64,000 nt of DNA, from positions 3,008,001 to 3,072,000 of the forward strand of contig NZ_LR134173.1 of the NCBI RefSeq assembly GCF_900635815.1, in the 5' to 3' direction. Under the pieces are notes generated by a model. It ran no database searches. It saw only the letters and a program-made list of their open reading frames with translations, and had not been told where the DNA came from. This stretch comes from Legionella cherrii. Lineage in GTDB: Bacteria > Pseudomonadota > Gammaproteobacteria > Legionellales > Legionellaceae. Position numbers and translations under genes: made by a program. Positions 56,389 through 64,000 of the stretch are shown piece by piece (positions within the stretch are counted from its first letter, which is position 1; the number at the start of each line of letters is the position of its first letter).

Positions 56389-57063
56389 ATGAATCGAAAT
56401 GATGTCACCATTCTTACACGACGTAATGAGTCAGTGCTTTCGAGTAATAAGGTACTGCGTAATACCTACCTATTATTAGGTCTGACATTTTTGTTCAGTG
56501 CGTTTATGGCAGTTTTATCTCTTACAAGCGGCGCACGTCCCATGAACCCTTTTCTCATGATAGTTGGTGTTTATGGTTTAATGTTTTTGACTCAAGCTTT
56601 AAGAAACAGCGTTTGGGGTTTAGTCAGTGTTTTTGCCTTTACCGGGTTCCTGGGGTATACCTTAGGACCAGTACTTAATGCCTATATTAGCCATTTCAGT
56701 AACGGCCCACAATTAATTGCAACGGCCTTAGGCGGTACTGGTATCATTTTCTTTGCATTATCTGGTTATGCATTAACAACGAAAAAAGATTTTAGCTTCC
56801 TGGGCGGATTTCTTTTTGTAGGTATGATGGTCGTTTTATTGGCGATGATTGCAGGAATTTTCATTCACATCCCTGCTTTGCAATTAGCCATTTCAGCTGC
56901 TTTCATACTTATTTCTTCAGGATTAATTCTCATGCAAACCAGTGCAATTATTCATGAAGGTGAAACCAATTACATTTCAGCTACAGTAGGTCTTTTTGTA
57001 TCGATTTATAACTTGTTCGTCAGCTTGCTTAACATATTAGGTGCGTTTTCAGGCCGCGACTAG
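56389..57063 (+). CDS. Bax-inhibitor-1/YccA family membrane protein
   Basis: The 224-residue protein starts at ATG 56389, preceded by GAGGAG; a longer reading from 56323 has no ribosome-binding site. It has seven hydrophobic helices (for example LLGLTFLFSAFMAVLSL, FLGGFLFVGMMVVLLAM) and the NPFLMIVGVYGLM, EGETNYISATVGLFVSIYNL and SLLNILGAF motifs of the family. YccA interacts with the FtsH protease in E. coli, and the eukaryotic relatives regulate calcium and cell death. The Legionella role is not known. A good terminator follows. Confidence 0.92.
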   Translation: MNRNDVTILTRRNESVLSSNKVLRNTYLLLGLTFLFSAFMAVLSLTSGARPMNPFLMIVGVYGLMFLTQALRNSVWGLVSVFAFTGFLGYTLGPVLNAYISHFSNGPQLIATALGGTGIIFFALSGYALTTKKDFSFLGGFLFVGMMVVLLAMIAGIFIHIPALQLAISAAFILISSGLILMQTSAIIHEGETNYISATVGLFVSIYNLFVSLLNILGAFSGRD

Positions 57064-57084
57064 TTATCCATTCTCCTCTACCTG

Positions 57085-57117
57085 AATCCCGGTTGTTTTT
57101 TGCCGGGATTTTTTTTA
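57085..57117 (+). terminator. rho-independent terminator of the BI-1 gene
   Basis: AATCCCGG (57085-57092) pairs with CCGGGATT (57103-57110), loop TTGTTTTTTG, followed by eight T. Confidence 0.9.
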
Positions 57118-57186
57118 CCTATCAAAAGTCACATGAGGCTTAACACCAACCTACATTATCTTTTAGACAATCCATATTAATATTTA

Positions 57187-57306
57187 TTCGAACGGTGGGA
57201 TTTGAGTGCTGGTTGTGAAATTTTTCTAAGCAAGCGCAGCATACATCAGCATGTGAGCATGGATTAGAAAAATTTTCTCGCAAGATGCGTCAAATAAAGC
57301 CGTTCG
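57187..57306. repeat. large imperfect inverted repeat between yccA and korB
   Basis: CGAACGG (57189-57195) pairs with CCGTTCG (57300-57306), and AAATTTTTCTAA (57218-57229) pairs with TTAGAAAAATTT (57264-57275). The bases between also partly match, giving an about 120-base hairpin with the central GCATACATCAGCATG. It does not encode a protein and lies between the convergent yccA and korB genes. It may be a dispersed repeat, a structured RNA or a bidirectional terminator. Confidence 0.5.
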
Positions 57307-57310
57307 CACA

Positions 57311-58279
57311 TTAACTTTGTTGCCATGTGGCTTTCGCCCTGAACAGTTCAGGCAAATCATTTACAGTCTTTCTTATCTCTTGAGGTAAGGCAAACAAATC
57401 TCGAGATTTTTGATAATACACACCCAAAGGGACTGGATAATCCGGGAAAGACAACGAAGCAAGACGCATTGCAGCATTGAAATTGCTGGGGTCATGATGA
57501 TAAACATCCTTTTCATCAGCTGGGGCACAGATCAATTGCTCATCTTTTACATGCAATGCTTTCTCTTTTTGTACGCCAAATAGCAAGGGTTGCCCTTCTT
57601 CCAATACCACTGTATTTTCGGCTCGATTACTTTTAACCGCAAATTCATCAAAAGCACCATGATTGAAAATATTGCAATCTTGATAGATTTCCACAAATGA
57701 ACAGCCTTGATGTTCCTGGGCTTTTCTTAATATAGTGCCCAAATGAACAGGATCTTTGTCTACAGCACGAGCAACGAAGGTTGCACCAGACGCTAACGCT
57801 AAGGCCAGCGGATTTACCGGTTCCGTTGCTACACCCTTAGGAGAAGTTTTGGTTACTTGGCCTTTTTGTGATGTGGGTGAAAATTGTCCTTTAGTTAAAC
57901 CATACACCTGATTATTAAATAATAAAATATTAACATTGACGTTACGACGTAAAATATGAATCAAATGATTACCGCCAATACTTAAAGCGTCACCATCTCC
58001 GGTAATTACCCAAACGCATAAATCTTCACGAAGTGCTTTTAATCCAGTTGCAACTGCTGTAGCTCGACCATGAATGGTATGAAATCCATACGTATTCATG
58101 TAGTAAGGCAACCTTCCTGCGCATCCTATTCCTGAAATAAAAACATGCTGTTCTGGAGCGAACCCTAAATCAGGCAACATTTTTTGTAACGCCATTAAAA
58201 TGGCATAATCACCACAGCCAGGACACCAGCGAACTTCATTTGCATTAGCGAAATCTTCACGTTTATAGTTATTATTCAT
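57311..58279 (-). CDS. korB: 2-oxoacid:ferredoxin oxidoreductase beta subunit
   Basis: The 322-residue protein carries the TPP-binding beta-subunit signatures VRWCPGCGDYAILMALQ, ITGDGDALSIGGNHLIHIL, and Cys residues that can ligate an iron-sulfur cluster (WCPGCG, GIGCAGR, QDCNIFN). It works with the alpha subunit to convert 2-oxoglutarate or another 2-oxoacid with CoA to an acyl-CoA and reduced ferredoxin. It overlaps korA by eight bases. It is the last gene of the pdxJ-korA-korB run. The 2-oxoglutarate preference is inferred from the family. Confidence 0.93.
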   Translation of the reverse strand: MNNNYKREDFANANEVRWCPGCGDYAILMALQKMLPDLGFAPEQHVFISGIGCAGRLPYYMNTYGFHTIHGRATAVATGLKALREDLCVWVITGDGDALSIGGNHLIHILRRNVNVNILLFNNQVYGLTKGQFSPTSQKGQVTKTSPKGVATEPVNPLALALASGATFVARAVDKDPVHLGTILRKAQEHQGCSFVEIYQDCNIFNHGAFDEFAVKSNRAENTVVLEEGQPLLFGVQKEKALHVKDEQLICAPADEKDVYHHDPSNFNAAMRLASLSFPDYPVPLGVYYQKSRDLFALPQEIRKTVNDLPELFRAKATWQQS

Positions 58280-60080
58280 AATGGGCTTCCGCTTTTATAG
58301 TTTTCACCAGATGACTGACAGTAAAAGGCTGGCCATTCGATTGACTTATCACTTGCGCATCAACCAAATAGTTTGCCCGAATAATCTGGCATAAATGCCC
58401 TGAATTTAATTCAGCAACCAAAACTTTATCGTATTTTTTTACAATAGCGCCTAAATCCTCGGGTAATGGATTGAGATGACGTAAATGCACATAAGCAATC
58501 GCTAATCCTTGTTCCAGGCACTGCAAAACTGCTGATTTTAAGCTGCCGTAAGTACTGCCCCAACCAATTAAGATGATTGATGCATTGGCATCCCCTTCAA
58601 TCGTCAAAGGACCATATTCTCGTGCAATACCGTTAATTTTCTGTTGACGTAAAAGAACCATTTTTTGGTGATTCTCAGCATCATAACTTACCCGACCCTC
58701 TTCACCTTGTTTTTCGAGTCCGCCCAATTGATGAATAAATCCCGGCGTCCCAGGTTTATTCCAGCTACGACTTAAAAATTCATCCCGCGTAAATGGCTTT
58801 GGAAAACGGTTAAATTCAATTTGAGGTACTTTTAAAGACGCGACCTCTGGTATTTTCCATGGCTCCGCTGCATTAGCCAGATAAGCATCCAGTAAAACAA
58901 TTACTGGAGTCATGTATTTCACCGCCAAACAAAATGCTTCTAAAACTGTATTAAAACAATCTGCTGCAGATTGTGCTGCCAATACCGGTAATGGCGCTTC
59001 GCCATGTCGCCCATACAGTGCTTGTCGTAAATCACTTTGACTTGTTTTTGTGGGCAATCCTGTAGAAGCTCCTGCGCGTTGTACATCAAGTAAAACCAGG
59101 GGTAATTCAGCCACTACAGCCAAACCAAGACTTTCACTTTTTAAATCCAAACCCGGTCCGGAAGTTGTCGTTAAAGCCAATCTGCCACCATATGCAGCAC
59201 CAATACAAGCACAAATGGCAGCAATTTCGTCTTCTGCTTGCAATAACTGCACTCCATAATCAGCTAAACGCGCACATTCATGCAGTATTGCTGACGAAGG
59301 TGTAATCGGGTAGCCTGAAACTAACATGGGAACTTGCGTTGAAGTTGCAATTGCAGCAAGTGCTAAGCCTACTGCTTCAACCCCTGTAATTTGTCGATAC
59401 TCCCCCACATCCCGATTTACTTCGCCTAGCATGTAGTCACGGCGTGTTAACTCTAGGGTCATGCCATAATTGTATCCCGCTAATAAAGCAAATTGATTGG
59501 CTTGAGCAACCATAGGATTGGTTTTGAATTTTTTGGTAATGAATGCTTCGCACGCTGTTGTGGACAAATCAAATAACCACAGTACCAAACCCAAAACATA
59601 AAAATTCTTGGTTTTTGTCGCTTGCGGCTTTGTTAATTCAAGCGAAGACACGGCTTGTAAGGTCTGGGTAATTAAAGGAAATGAAATAATTTGATAATGC
59701 TCGGCGCAATTATCAAGAAAGCTCTTGTCCATTCCAGCTCTTTGCCAGTCTTTGTCCTGATAGCTGTCCTCATTGATAATGAGCAAACCACCTTGATTCA
59801 AATGTTGCAAAGAATTTTTTAATGCAGCAGGATTTAAAGCAACCAGTACATCAAGAGACTCACCCGCGGTAAAAATAGCATGCTCTGCCATTGCCAGTTG
59901 AAAACCAGAAACCCCAGCCACCGTGCCTGCTGGCGCTCGAATTTCTGCAGGAAAATCAGGTAAAGTCCGCACATCACGACCAGTAAGTGCCGCACTAATA
60001 GTGAGTTGCTCCCCCACCAATTGGACACCATCACCTGAATCCCCAGTAATCCGAATTACAATAACGTCAGATGTTGACAT
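58272..60080 (-). CDS. korA: 2-oxoacid:ferredoxin oxidoreductase alpha subunit with fused gamma domain
   Basis: The 602-residue protein joins the gamma domain (residues about 1-190, with [17 protein letters not shown] and [12 protein letters not shown]) to the alpha domain (about 205-600, with [58 protein letters not shown] and [15 protein letters not shown]). This gamma-alpha fusion is a known layout in bacteria. It needs the beta subunit and a ferredoxin; no ferredoxin-type subunit is encoded here. It overlaps pdxJ by 14 bases and korB by 8, which indicates coupled translation. Confidence 0.93.
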   Translation of the reverse strand: MSTSDVIVIRITGDSGDGVQLVGEQLTISAALTGRDVRTLPDFPAEIRAPAGTVAGVSGFQLAMAEHAIFTAGESLDVLVALNPAALKNSLQHLNQGGLLIINEDSYQDKDWQRAGMDKSFLDNCAEHYQIISFPLITQTLQAVSSLELTKPQATKTKNFYVLGLVLWLFDLSTTACEAFITKKFKTNPMVAQANQFALLAGYNYGMTLELTRRDYMLGEVNRDVGEYRQITGVEAVGLALAAIATSTQVPMLVSGYPITPSSAILHECARLADYGVQLLQAEDEIAAICACIGAAYGGRLALTTTSGPGLDLKSESLGLAVVAELPLVLLDVQRAGASTGLPTKTSQSDLRQALYGRHGEAPLPVLAAQSAADCFNTVLEAFCLAVKYMTPVIVLLDAYLANAAEPWKIPEVASLKVPQIEFNRFPKPFTRDEFLSRSWNKPGTPGFIHQLGGLEKQGEEGRVSYDAENHQKMVLLRQQKINGIAREYGPLTIEGDANASIILIGWGSTYGSLKSAVLQCLEQGLAIAYVHLRHLNPLPEDLGAIVKKYDKVLVAELNSGHLCQIIRANYLVDAQVISQSNGQPFTVSHLVKTIKAEAHYE

Positions 60081-60813
60081 AAAGTCTTGCTTCCTGCATG
60101 AGTTGACGCATGTGTCTTACTGCCTCTTTCATACCACAAAATAAAGCTCGGGCAATAATCGCATGGCCAATGTTAAGTTCGTGTAATTCATTTATAGCCG
60201 CTATAGGTTGTACATTATGATAATTAAGACCATGGCCTGCATTAACTATCAAATTTAAGCTGGCCGCATATTCCGCAGCGTGTCTTATCCGTTCTAATTC
60301 ACGCTGTTGTTGCTCAACATGGACAGCATCCGCATAACAACCTGTATGCAATTCTATCACAGGGGCGCCAACATCTGCTGCAGCCGTAATTTGATCACGT
60401 TCTGGATCAATAAATAAAGAAACTTCACTACCTATAGCCTGCAAACGTCTTACTGCATTTTCTACCGATTTTCGATGTGTGAGCACATCTAAGCCACCTT
60501 CGGTGGTTATCTCTTCCCGCTTTTCTGGAACCAAACACGTATGTTCAGGTGCAATTTCTTCTGCAAAATCGAGCATCGCGTCGGTTACTGCCAATTCAAG
60601 ATTCATTCGCGTTTGTAATACTTGTTTAATCAAACGTACATCGCGAGCCTGGATATGGCGTAAATCTTCTCTCATATGTAAAGTAATACCATCAGCACCA
60701 GCTTCTTCTGCATCCATCGCAGCTTGCACCGGATCAGGGTAGCGGGTTCCGCGTGCTTGACGTACAGTAGCTATATGATCAATATTGACACCCAATAATA
60801 TTGGCTTATTCAT
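60067..60813 (-). CDS. pdxJ: pyridoxine 5'-phosphate synthase PdxJ
   Basis: The 248-residue TIM-barrel protein has the signatures [48 protein letters not shown] and [11 protein letters not shown] (catalytic-site residues). It condenses 1-deoxy-xylulose 5-phosphate with 3-amino-1-hydroxyacetone 1-phosphate to form pyridoxine phosphate. PdxJ commonly lies in the lepB-rnc-era-recO-pdxJ cluster of gamma-proteobacteria, as here. Length and motifs are complete. Confidence 0.96.
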   Translation of the reverse strand: MNKPILLGVNIDHIATVRQARGTRYPDPVQAAMDAEEAGADGITLHMREDLRHIQARDVRLIKQVLQTRMNLELAVTDAMLDFAEEIAPEHTCLVPEKREEITTEGGLDVLTHRKSVENAVRRLQAIGSEVSLFIDPERDQITAAADVGAPVIELHTGCYADAVHVEQQQRELERIRHAAEYAASLNLIVNAGHGLNYHNVQPIAAINELHELNIGHAIIARALFCGMKEAVRHMRQLMQEARLYVNI

Positions 60814-60948
60814 GCAACACCTTACTAAATAAAATAAAGAGTATAAAGTCCATCATGGCCTAGAGCAAGAACCCTATTTATTTCAGGTGGGAACAACAGT
60901 ACGGTTTTTCCAGATCGTTTCTTGAACCACACTTTTATTCACACTCAT

Positions 60949-61641
60949 TTATTTTACTTCTGCAAAATACAATGCTCTTGTCTTAATCTCACGTCCACCT
61001 AAAAGATGATCTATTGCTTGGCGCATAATTATTTTTGCTGATTTGAGATAGGGAGCTTCATTTAAATTATCTTGTGCCAATGCAAGAATATGCGCGCCTG
61101 GAATTCCTCTACTATCTTCAACGAAGCCTTCACCCGCAACAAATTGATAAGATACCTCTTCAACAATTAAATTTGCCGTTCTTGCTTCTTGCGTTAATGA
61201 AAAGGAATAACCACATGCATGGAGTAAAGTCCACTCAAAACGCCTTAACAAGGCTTCAATCATCAATCGTTCCGTGGTAGAAGCAAGACCATTCATAGTA
61301 AATAGATAGGCATCAAATAAGCTTGAATCAGAATAGTTAGGGCTTAGTGCATAATAGAGAATTTCATTGACATATAAGCCCGCAAAAAGCGAGCTGCCGG
61401 TAAGGTAAAGTGTTGGGGAAATACTTTCAACCGTTTGTGCATAATGTCGCTCATGACGTTCTGAAAGACTCACCCATAAAGGTGTAAACGGTTGGAGAAG
61501 GGCTTGCTTTTTAGGGGTGCGCCCCCCTTTACAAAGGCACTGGATCAATCCTAGCTCGCGTGTAAAAAAACTAACTTGAGCACTCGTATCCCCAGACCAT
61601 TTTTTATGTAAAACCCAAGCCTCTATCGTCTTAGTGGTCAT
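60949..61641 (-). CDS. recO: DNA repair protein RecO
   Basis: The 230-residue protein has the N-terminal OB fold (EAWVLHKKWSGDTSAQVSFF, LIQCLCKGGRTPKKQALLQP) and a helical C-terminal domain (RFEWTLLHACGYSF). It loads RecA on SSB-coated DNA with RecR. It overlaps era by 11 bases. A gap of 135 bases separates it from pdxJ. Length is within the usual 220-245 range. Confidence 0.95.
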   Translation of the reverse strand: MTTKTIEAWVLHKKWSGDTSAQVSFFTRELGLIQCLCKGGRTPKKQALLQPFTPLWVSLSERHERHYAQTVESISPTLYLTGSSLFAGLYVNEILYYALSPNYSDSSLFDAYLFTMNGLASTTERLMIEALLRRFEWTLLHACGYSFSLTQEARTANLIVEEVSYQFVAGEGFVEDSRGIPGAHILALAQDNLNEAPYLKSAKIIMRQAIDHLLGGREIKTRALYFAEVK

Positions 61642-62518
61642 AGCCTAATTGTTTTAATATGCGCTCGTCATCCGACCAGCCTGATTTTACTTTGCACCAG
61701 CACTGTAAGAATACTTTTTTACCTAATAGCTTTTCCATATCCATCCGTGCATTGGTTGCCATTTCCTTTAATTTTTGTCCCTTATCACCAATAATCATGC
61801 GTTTATGATTGTCTTTATCTACAAGAATTAATGCATGAATGCGCACAAGCGCGCCTTCATCCTTATAAGATTCTATGTCTACAGTAACAGAATAAGGTAA
61901 TTCTTGTCCGCAAAAACGGAAAATCTTTTCACGCAATAATTCAGCACATAAAAATTTGATAGACCGATCAGTCAATTGGTCATCAGGAAACAGATGAGGT
62001 CCCTCGGGCAGATAATTCTGTAATTTATCTTGCAGATCATCGACTTGGACCCCTGTTTTTGCAGATACAGGAATAATTGCGGCAAACTCATGCTTTTCAC
62101 TCATTTGCTCTATCCAAGGCAATAACTGCGTTTTGTCATCAATTTTATCTACTTTATTAACCACCAAAATACAAGGTACTTTGGCCTGTTTGACCAAACT
62201 TAAAACGTATTCATCTTCTTCTTGCCAATGAGTTCCATCAACTAAAAAAGCAATCACATCCACATCACGCAATACACTTATTGCTGTTTTGTTCATCATG
62301 CGATTCATTGCTTTTTTACTTCCCTGATGGATTCCAGGTGTATCCACATAAACAAATTGGTAATCACCCTCAGTACGTATCCCCAAGATACTGTGCCGGG
62401 TTGTTTGTGGCTTTCTTGAGGTAATGCTTACTTTTTGTTGCAAAATACAATTGAGGAGTGTCGATTTACCTACATTAGGCCTACCAACCAAGGCGATATA
62501 ACCACAATAACTAGTCAT
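61631..62518 (-). CDS. era: GTPase Era
   Basis: The true start is ATG at 62518 (MTSYCGYIALVGRPNVGKST), giving 295 residues as in other Era proteins. An extension to 62689 adds 57 residues with no family match and overlaps the divergent gene's start region. Present are G1 (GRPNVGKS), G3 (DTPGIH), G4 (NKVDK), and the C-terminal KH domain (MIIGDKGQKLKEMATNAR). It binds 16S rRNA and aids 30S assembly. It is coupled to recO by overlap. The usual upstream partner, rnc, is not adjacent; a divergent gene takes its place. Confidence 0.95.
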   Translation of the reverse strand: MTSYCGYIALVGRPNVGKSTLLNCILQQKVSITSRKPQTTRHSILGIRTEGDYQFVYVDTPGIHQGSKKAMNRMMNKTAISVLRDVDVIAFLVDGTHWQEEDEYVLSLVKQAKVPCILVVNKVDKIDDKTQLLPWIEQMSEKHEFAAIIPVSAKTGVQVDDLQDKLQNYLPEGPHLFPDDQLTDRSIKFLCAELLREKIFRFCGQELPYSVTVDIESYKDEGALVRIHALILVDKDNHKRMIIGDKGQKLKEMATNARMDMEKLLGKKVFLQCWCKVKSGWSDDERILKQLGYDH

Positions 62519-62655
62519 TAAAATAGATTCCTGTTTATTTTTAAAACATTTTATCAGTGACACCATAAAATTTCCAGATTTTGTAACCGGTCCTACTTGA
62601 TATTTCATTAAAAAACCAAGTATCCTGTGCACTATGTGAACAAAGGATGGTTCCG

Positions 62656-64000
62656 ATGTCTGATTTTGTAACGACAAAAGGGCACACACAAATTATCGTC
62701 CCCTTAACCATTACTCCCTTTAGCCATCAAGCACTACCTACGGTGACTGGGAGTCCATTCAGCCATGAAGCAGGGGCAGTACTATATGGGCATTATAATA
62801 TGGAATACCTCCTCCCCGGAGGTGACAGGCTGCGCTTAATTGCCAACCATGATAAAAAAACGGTGCAGCTTATGTTATTCACCCACCAGGACGCTCTAAT
62901 CCAACTTCTTCCAGGAGATCGACCCGCTTCATTAGTTGCTAACATCATAAGCAAAGTTCATCGCTATCGAATCCGTTCAGCCAGTTACAGTCATCCACTC
63001 ACTTCGGCACAAGAGCAAAAGCTGCAACTGGCAAACGAATGCATTGATTCATTAAAAAAATTGTTAAAAAAAGAACGTAAACTAAGCAGCCAGGATCATG
63101 AAGGGCATCAGGCATTAAAAAAACAAGTGATTGATATTATTGGACATTGCTCCAATCAAAATCGCTTAATATCAGCTACTCCCCTCGTATCCGAAGGTGC
63201 TCTAGGAGATATTCTTTATGAGGCTCATAAAACGGCGCAACATTATTCATTTAACCGTGTTTTTTCTGTATCACGGCAAGACCAAATGGATTTTAGCCAT
63301 ATCTTAAAAAAACATACAGCACCACACCCTTGTCTTGTTTGGGACAGTGAACTCCATATAGGCCATAACAGCAAAGATTTAGATGATGCTTTAAGGGTTA
63401 TCTGTGATTATTATAAATTGTCACATGCAGCAAAGTTGAGCAATGTCCCTGCAAATAGATTTGCCCAGCTTGCCGCTTTTTTTAATAAATTATGGCGAGA
63501 TGGCCATGATTGGGTCAATTATTTATCAATGAATGCCAAGCCGGAACATAAAACCGAAGTATTAAAGCGCCTGGATGGTCTGACAATAACCCAAATAACT
63601 CCCTACTACAGACTGCAAGGCTTTCCACAAAAAGGTTATCCCGATTTAAAGATGTTAATTAACCAACTAATCGATAGTTCTAGCGAACCCATATGTGTAA
63701 GTAGCATAAAAAAAGCAAAACAAATACTTAACCAATTACCCCATGGAAGCTGGGCAATTATTGCTAATGAGCAACTCGTCCTGATAAGACAAGAAAACCA
63801 ATTGGTGCAAGTGCGTTATTTCATTCATGAGGGGCTTTTCTATCCATTGCCGGAAGGACAAGATTTATATACTCTAGGACAAATTAGTAAACGTCATCTC
63901 TATTTACCGGAACGTGTCGGTCTTAAACTGAATGCGTTTATTTCACGAATACCTCGATTTTTCTATAACTTCTATAAAAGCATGAATCGTTTTATAATTC
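62656..64000 (+). CDS. large protein of unknown function, 3' end beyond the window (effector candidate)
   Basis: An open frame runs from ATG at 62656 (AAGGA eight bases upstream; an in-frame ATG at 62647 is the other option) to the window edge, at least 448 codons, so it is truncated by the edge. The start reads MSDFVTTKGHTQIIVPLTIT. It is soluble, with charged helical stretches (KKLLKKERKLSSQDHEGHQA), several His-containing segments and no signal peptide. No domain is recognised. It is divergent from era, where rnc would be expected, so it may be an inserted, lineage-specific gene. Effector status is a guess from its unknown, eukaryote-like composition. Confidence 0.6.
   Translation, partial: MSDFVTTKGHTQIIVPLTITPFSHQALPTVTGSPFSHEAGAVLYGHYNMEYLLPGGDRLRLIANHDKKTVQLMLFTHQDALIQLLPGDRPASLVANIISKVHRYRIRSASYSHPLTSAQEQKLQLANECIDSLKKLLKKERKLSSQDHEGHQALKKQVIDIIGHCSNQNRLISATPLVSEGALGDILYEAHKTAQHYSFNRVFSVSRQDQMDFSHILKKHTAPHPCLVWDSELHIGHNSKDLDDALRVICDYYKLSHAAKLSNVPANRFAQLAAFFNKLWRDGHDWVNYLSMNAKPEHKTEVLKRLDGLTITQITPYYRLQGFPQKGYPDLKMLINQLIDSSSEPICVSSIKKAKQILNQLPHGSWAIIANEQLVLIRQENQLVQVRYFIHEGLFYPLPEGQDLYTLGQISKRHLYLPERVGLKLNAFISRIPRFFYNFYKSMNRFII

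Noticed and set aside
62519..62689. 57-residue N-terminal extension of Era
   Set aside because: Era proteins start just before the G1 motif; the extension has no family match and the ATG at 62518 fits better.

Overview
The window looks like a chromosome segment of a Legionella species or a close relative in the Legionellales. The evidence is the AT-rich coding style, the conserved gamma-proteobacterial genes (era, recO, pdxJ, mfd, tldD, ligA, dnaE, rmuC), a fused 2-oxoacid:ferredoxin oxidoreductase, and many single-copy proteins with eukaryote-like or enzyme domains and Glu-rich C-termini, as is usual for Dot/Icm type IV secretion substrates. Species cannot be fixed from the sequence alone, and no effector call here is experimentally grounded.

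Layout. (1) 0.3-18.3 kb is accessory DNA that begins beside a tRNA-Phe gene. It holds small or decayed genes (0.8-2.1 kb), two secreted small proteins, a papain-like protease candidate, three related repeat-bearing proteins in tandem, a kinase-like protein, a leucine-rich-repeat protein, an alpha/beta-hydrolase candidate, a shrunken HAD-type gene, an AlkB-type membrane hydroxylase and several unknown proteins. (2) 18.4-20.8 kb holds a Glu-rich protein and a hipBA toxin-antitoxin operon preceded by four phased palindromic operators. (3) 20.9-31.3 kb is envelope and metabolism: polysaccharide deacetylase, MltA, an AaeAB-like efflux pair, minor pilins PilV-PilW-PilX, a membrane protein with a C-terminal U-box, HisC and PhhB. 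(4) 31.3-41.8 kb is on the minus strand: dnaE (three single-base indels), a peptide ABC transporter (permeases plus binding protein) and ligA. (5) 42-48.8 kb holds a secreted lipase-like protein, a DUF4785-like protein, RmuC, a pentapeptide-repeat protein and two more effector-like genes. (6) 48.8-64 kb is mostly housekeeping: Mfd, a DASS-type transporter, TldD with a nitrilase-family amidase, a Bax-inhibitor-1 family protein, and a minus-strand run era-recO-pdxJ-korA-korB. The 5' part of another large unknown protein runs off the right edge.

The genes group as follows. Lipase/DUF4785/RmuC, PilV/W/X, HlyD/FUSC, binding protein/OppB-like, era/recO and pdxJ/korA/korB are tightly packed or overlapping and look like operons. 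The effector-like genes mostly stand alone with their own upstream regions. Several intergenic spaces hold copies of a dispersed GC-richer repeat that starts roughly TAGCCYGGRTNCAGCG, and other hairpin-forming sequences.

Reading-frame breaks matter here. dnaE should be essential, yet carries three 1-nt indels, two of them in homopolymers. Frameshifts elsewhere (about 1.8, 6.46, 13.86 and 47.76 kb) may therefore be real decay or sequence errors, and raw-read checks would decide. The best candidates for undescribed biology are the tandem repeat-protein cluster (4.5-7.9 kb), the protease-like and kinase-like candidates, the U-box membrane protein, the protein at 46.2 kb with a conserved-looking SGHYQPS segment, and the four-operator hipBA control region.
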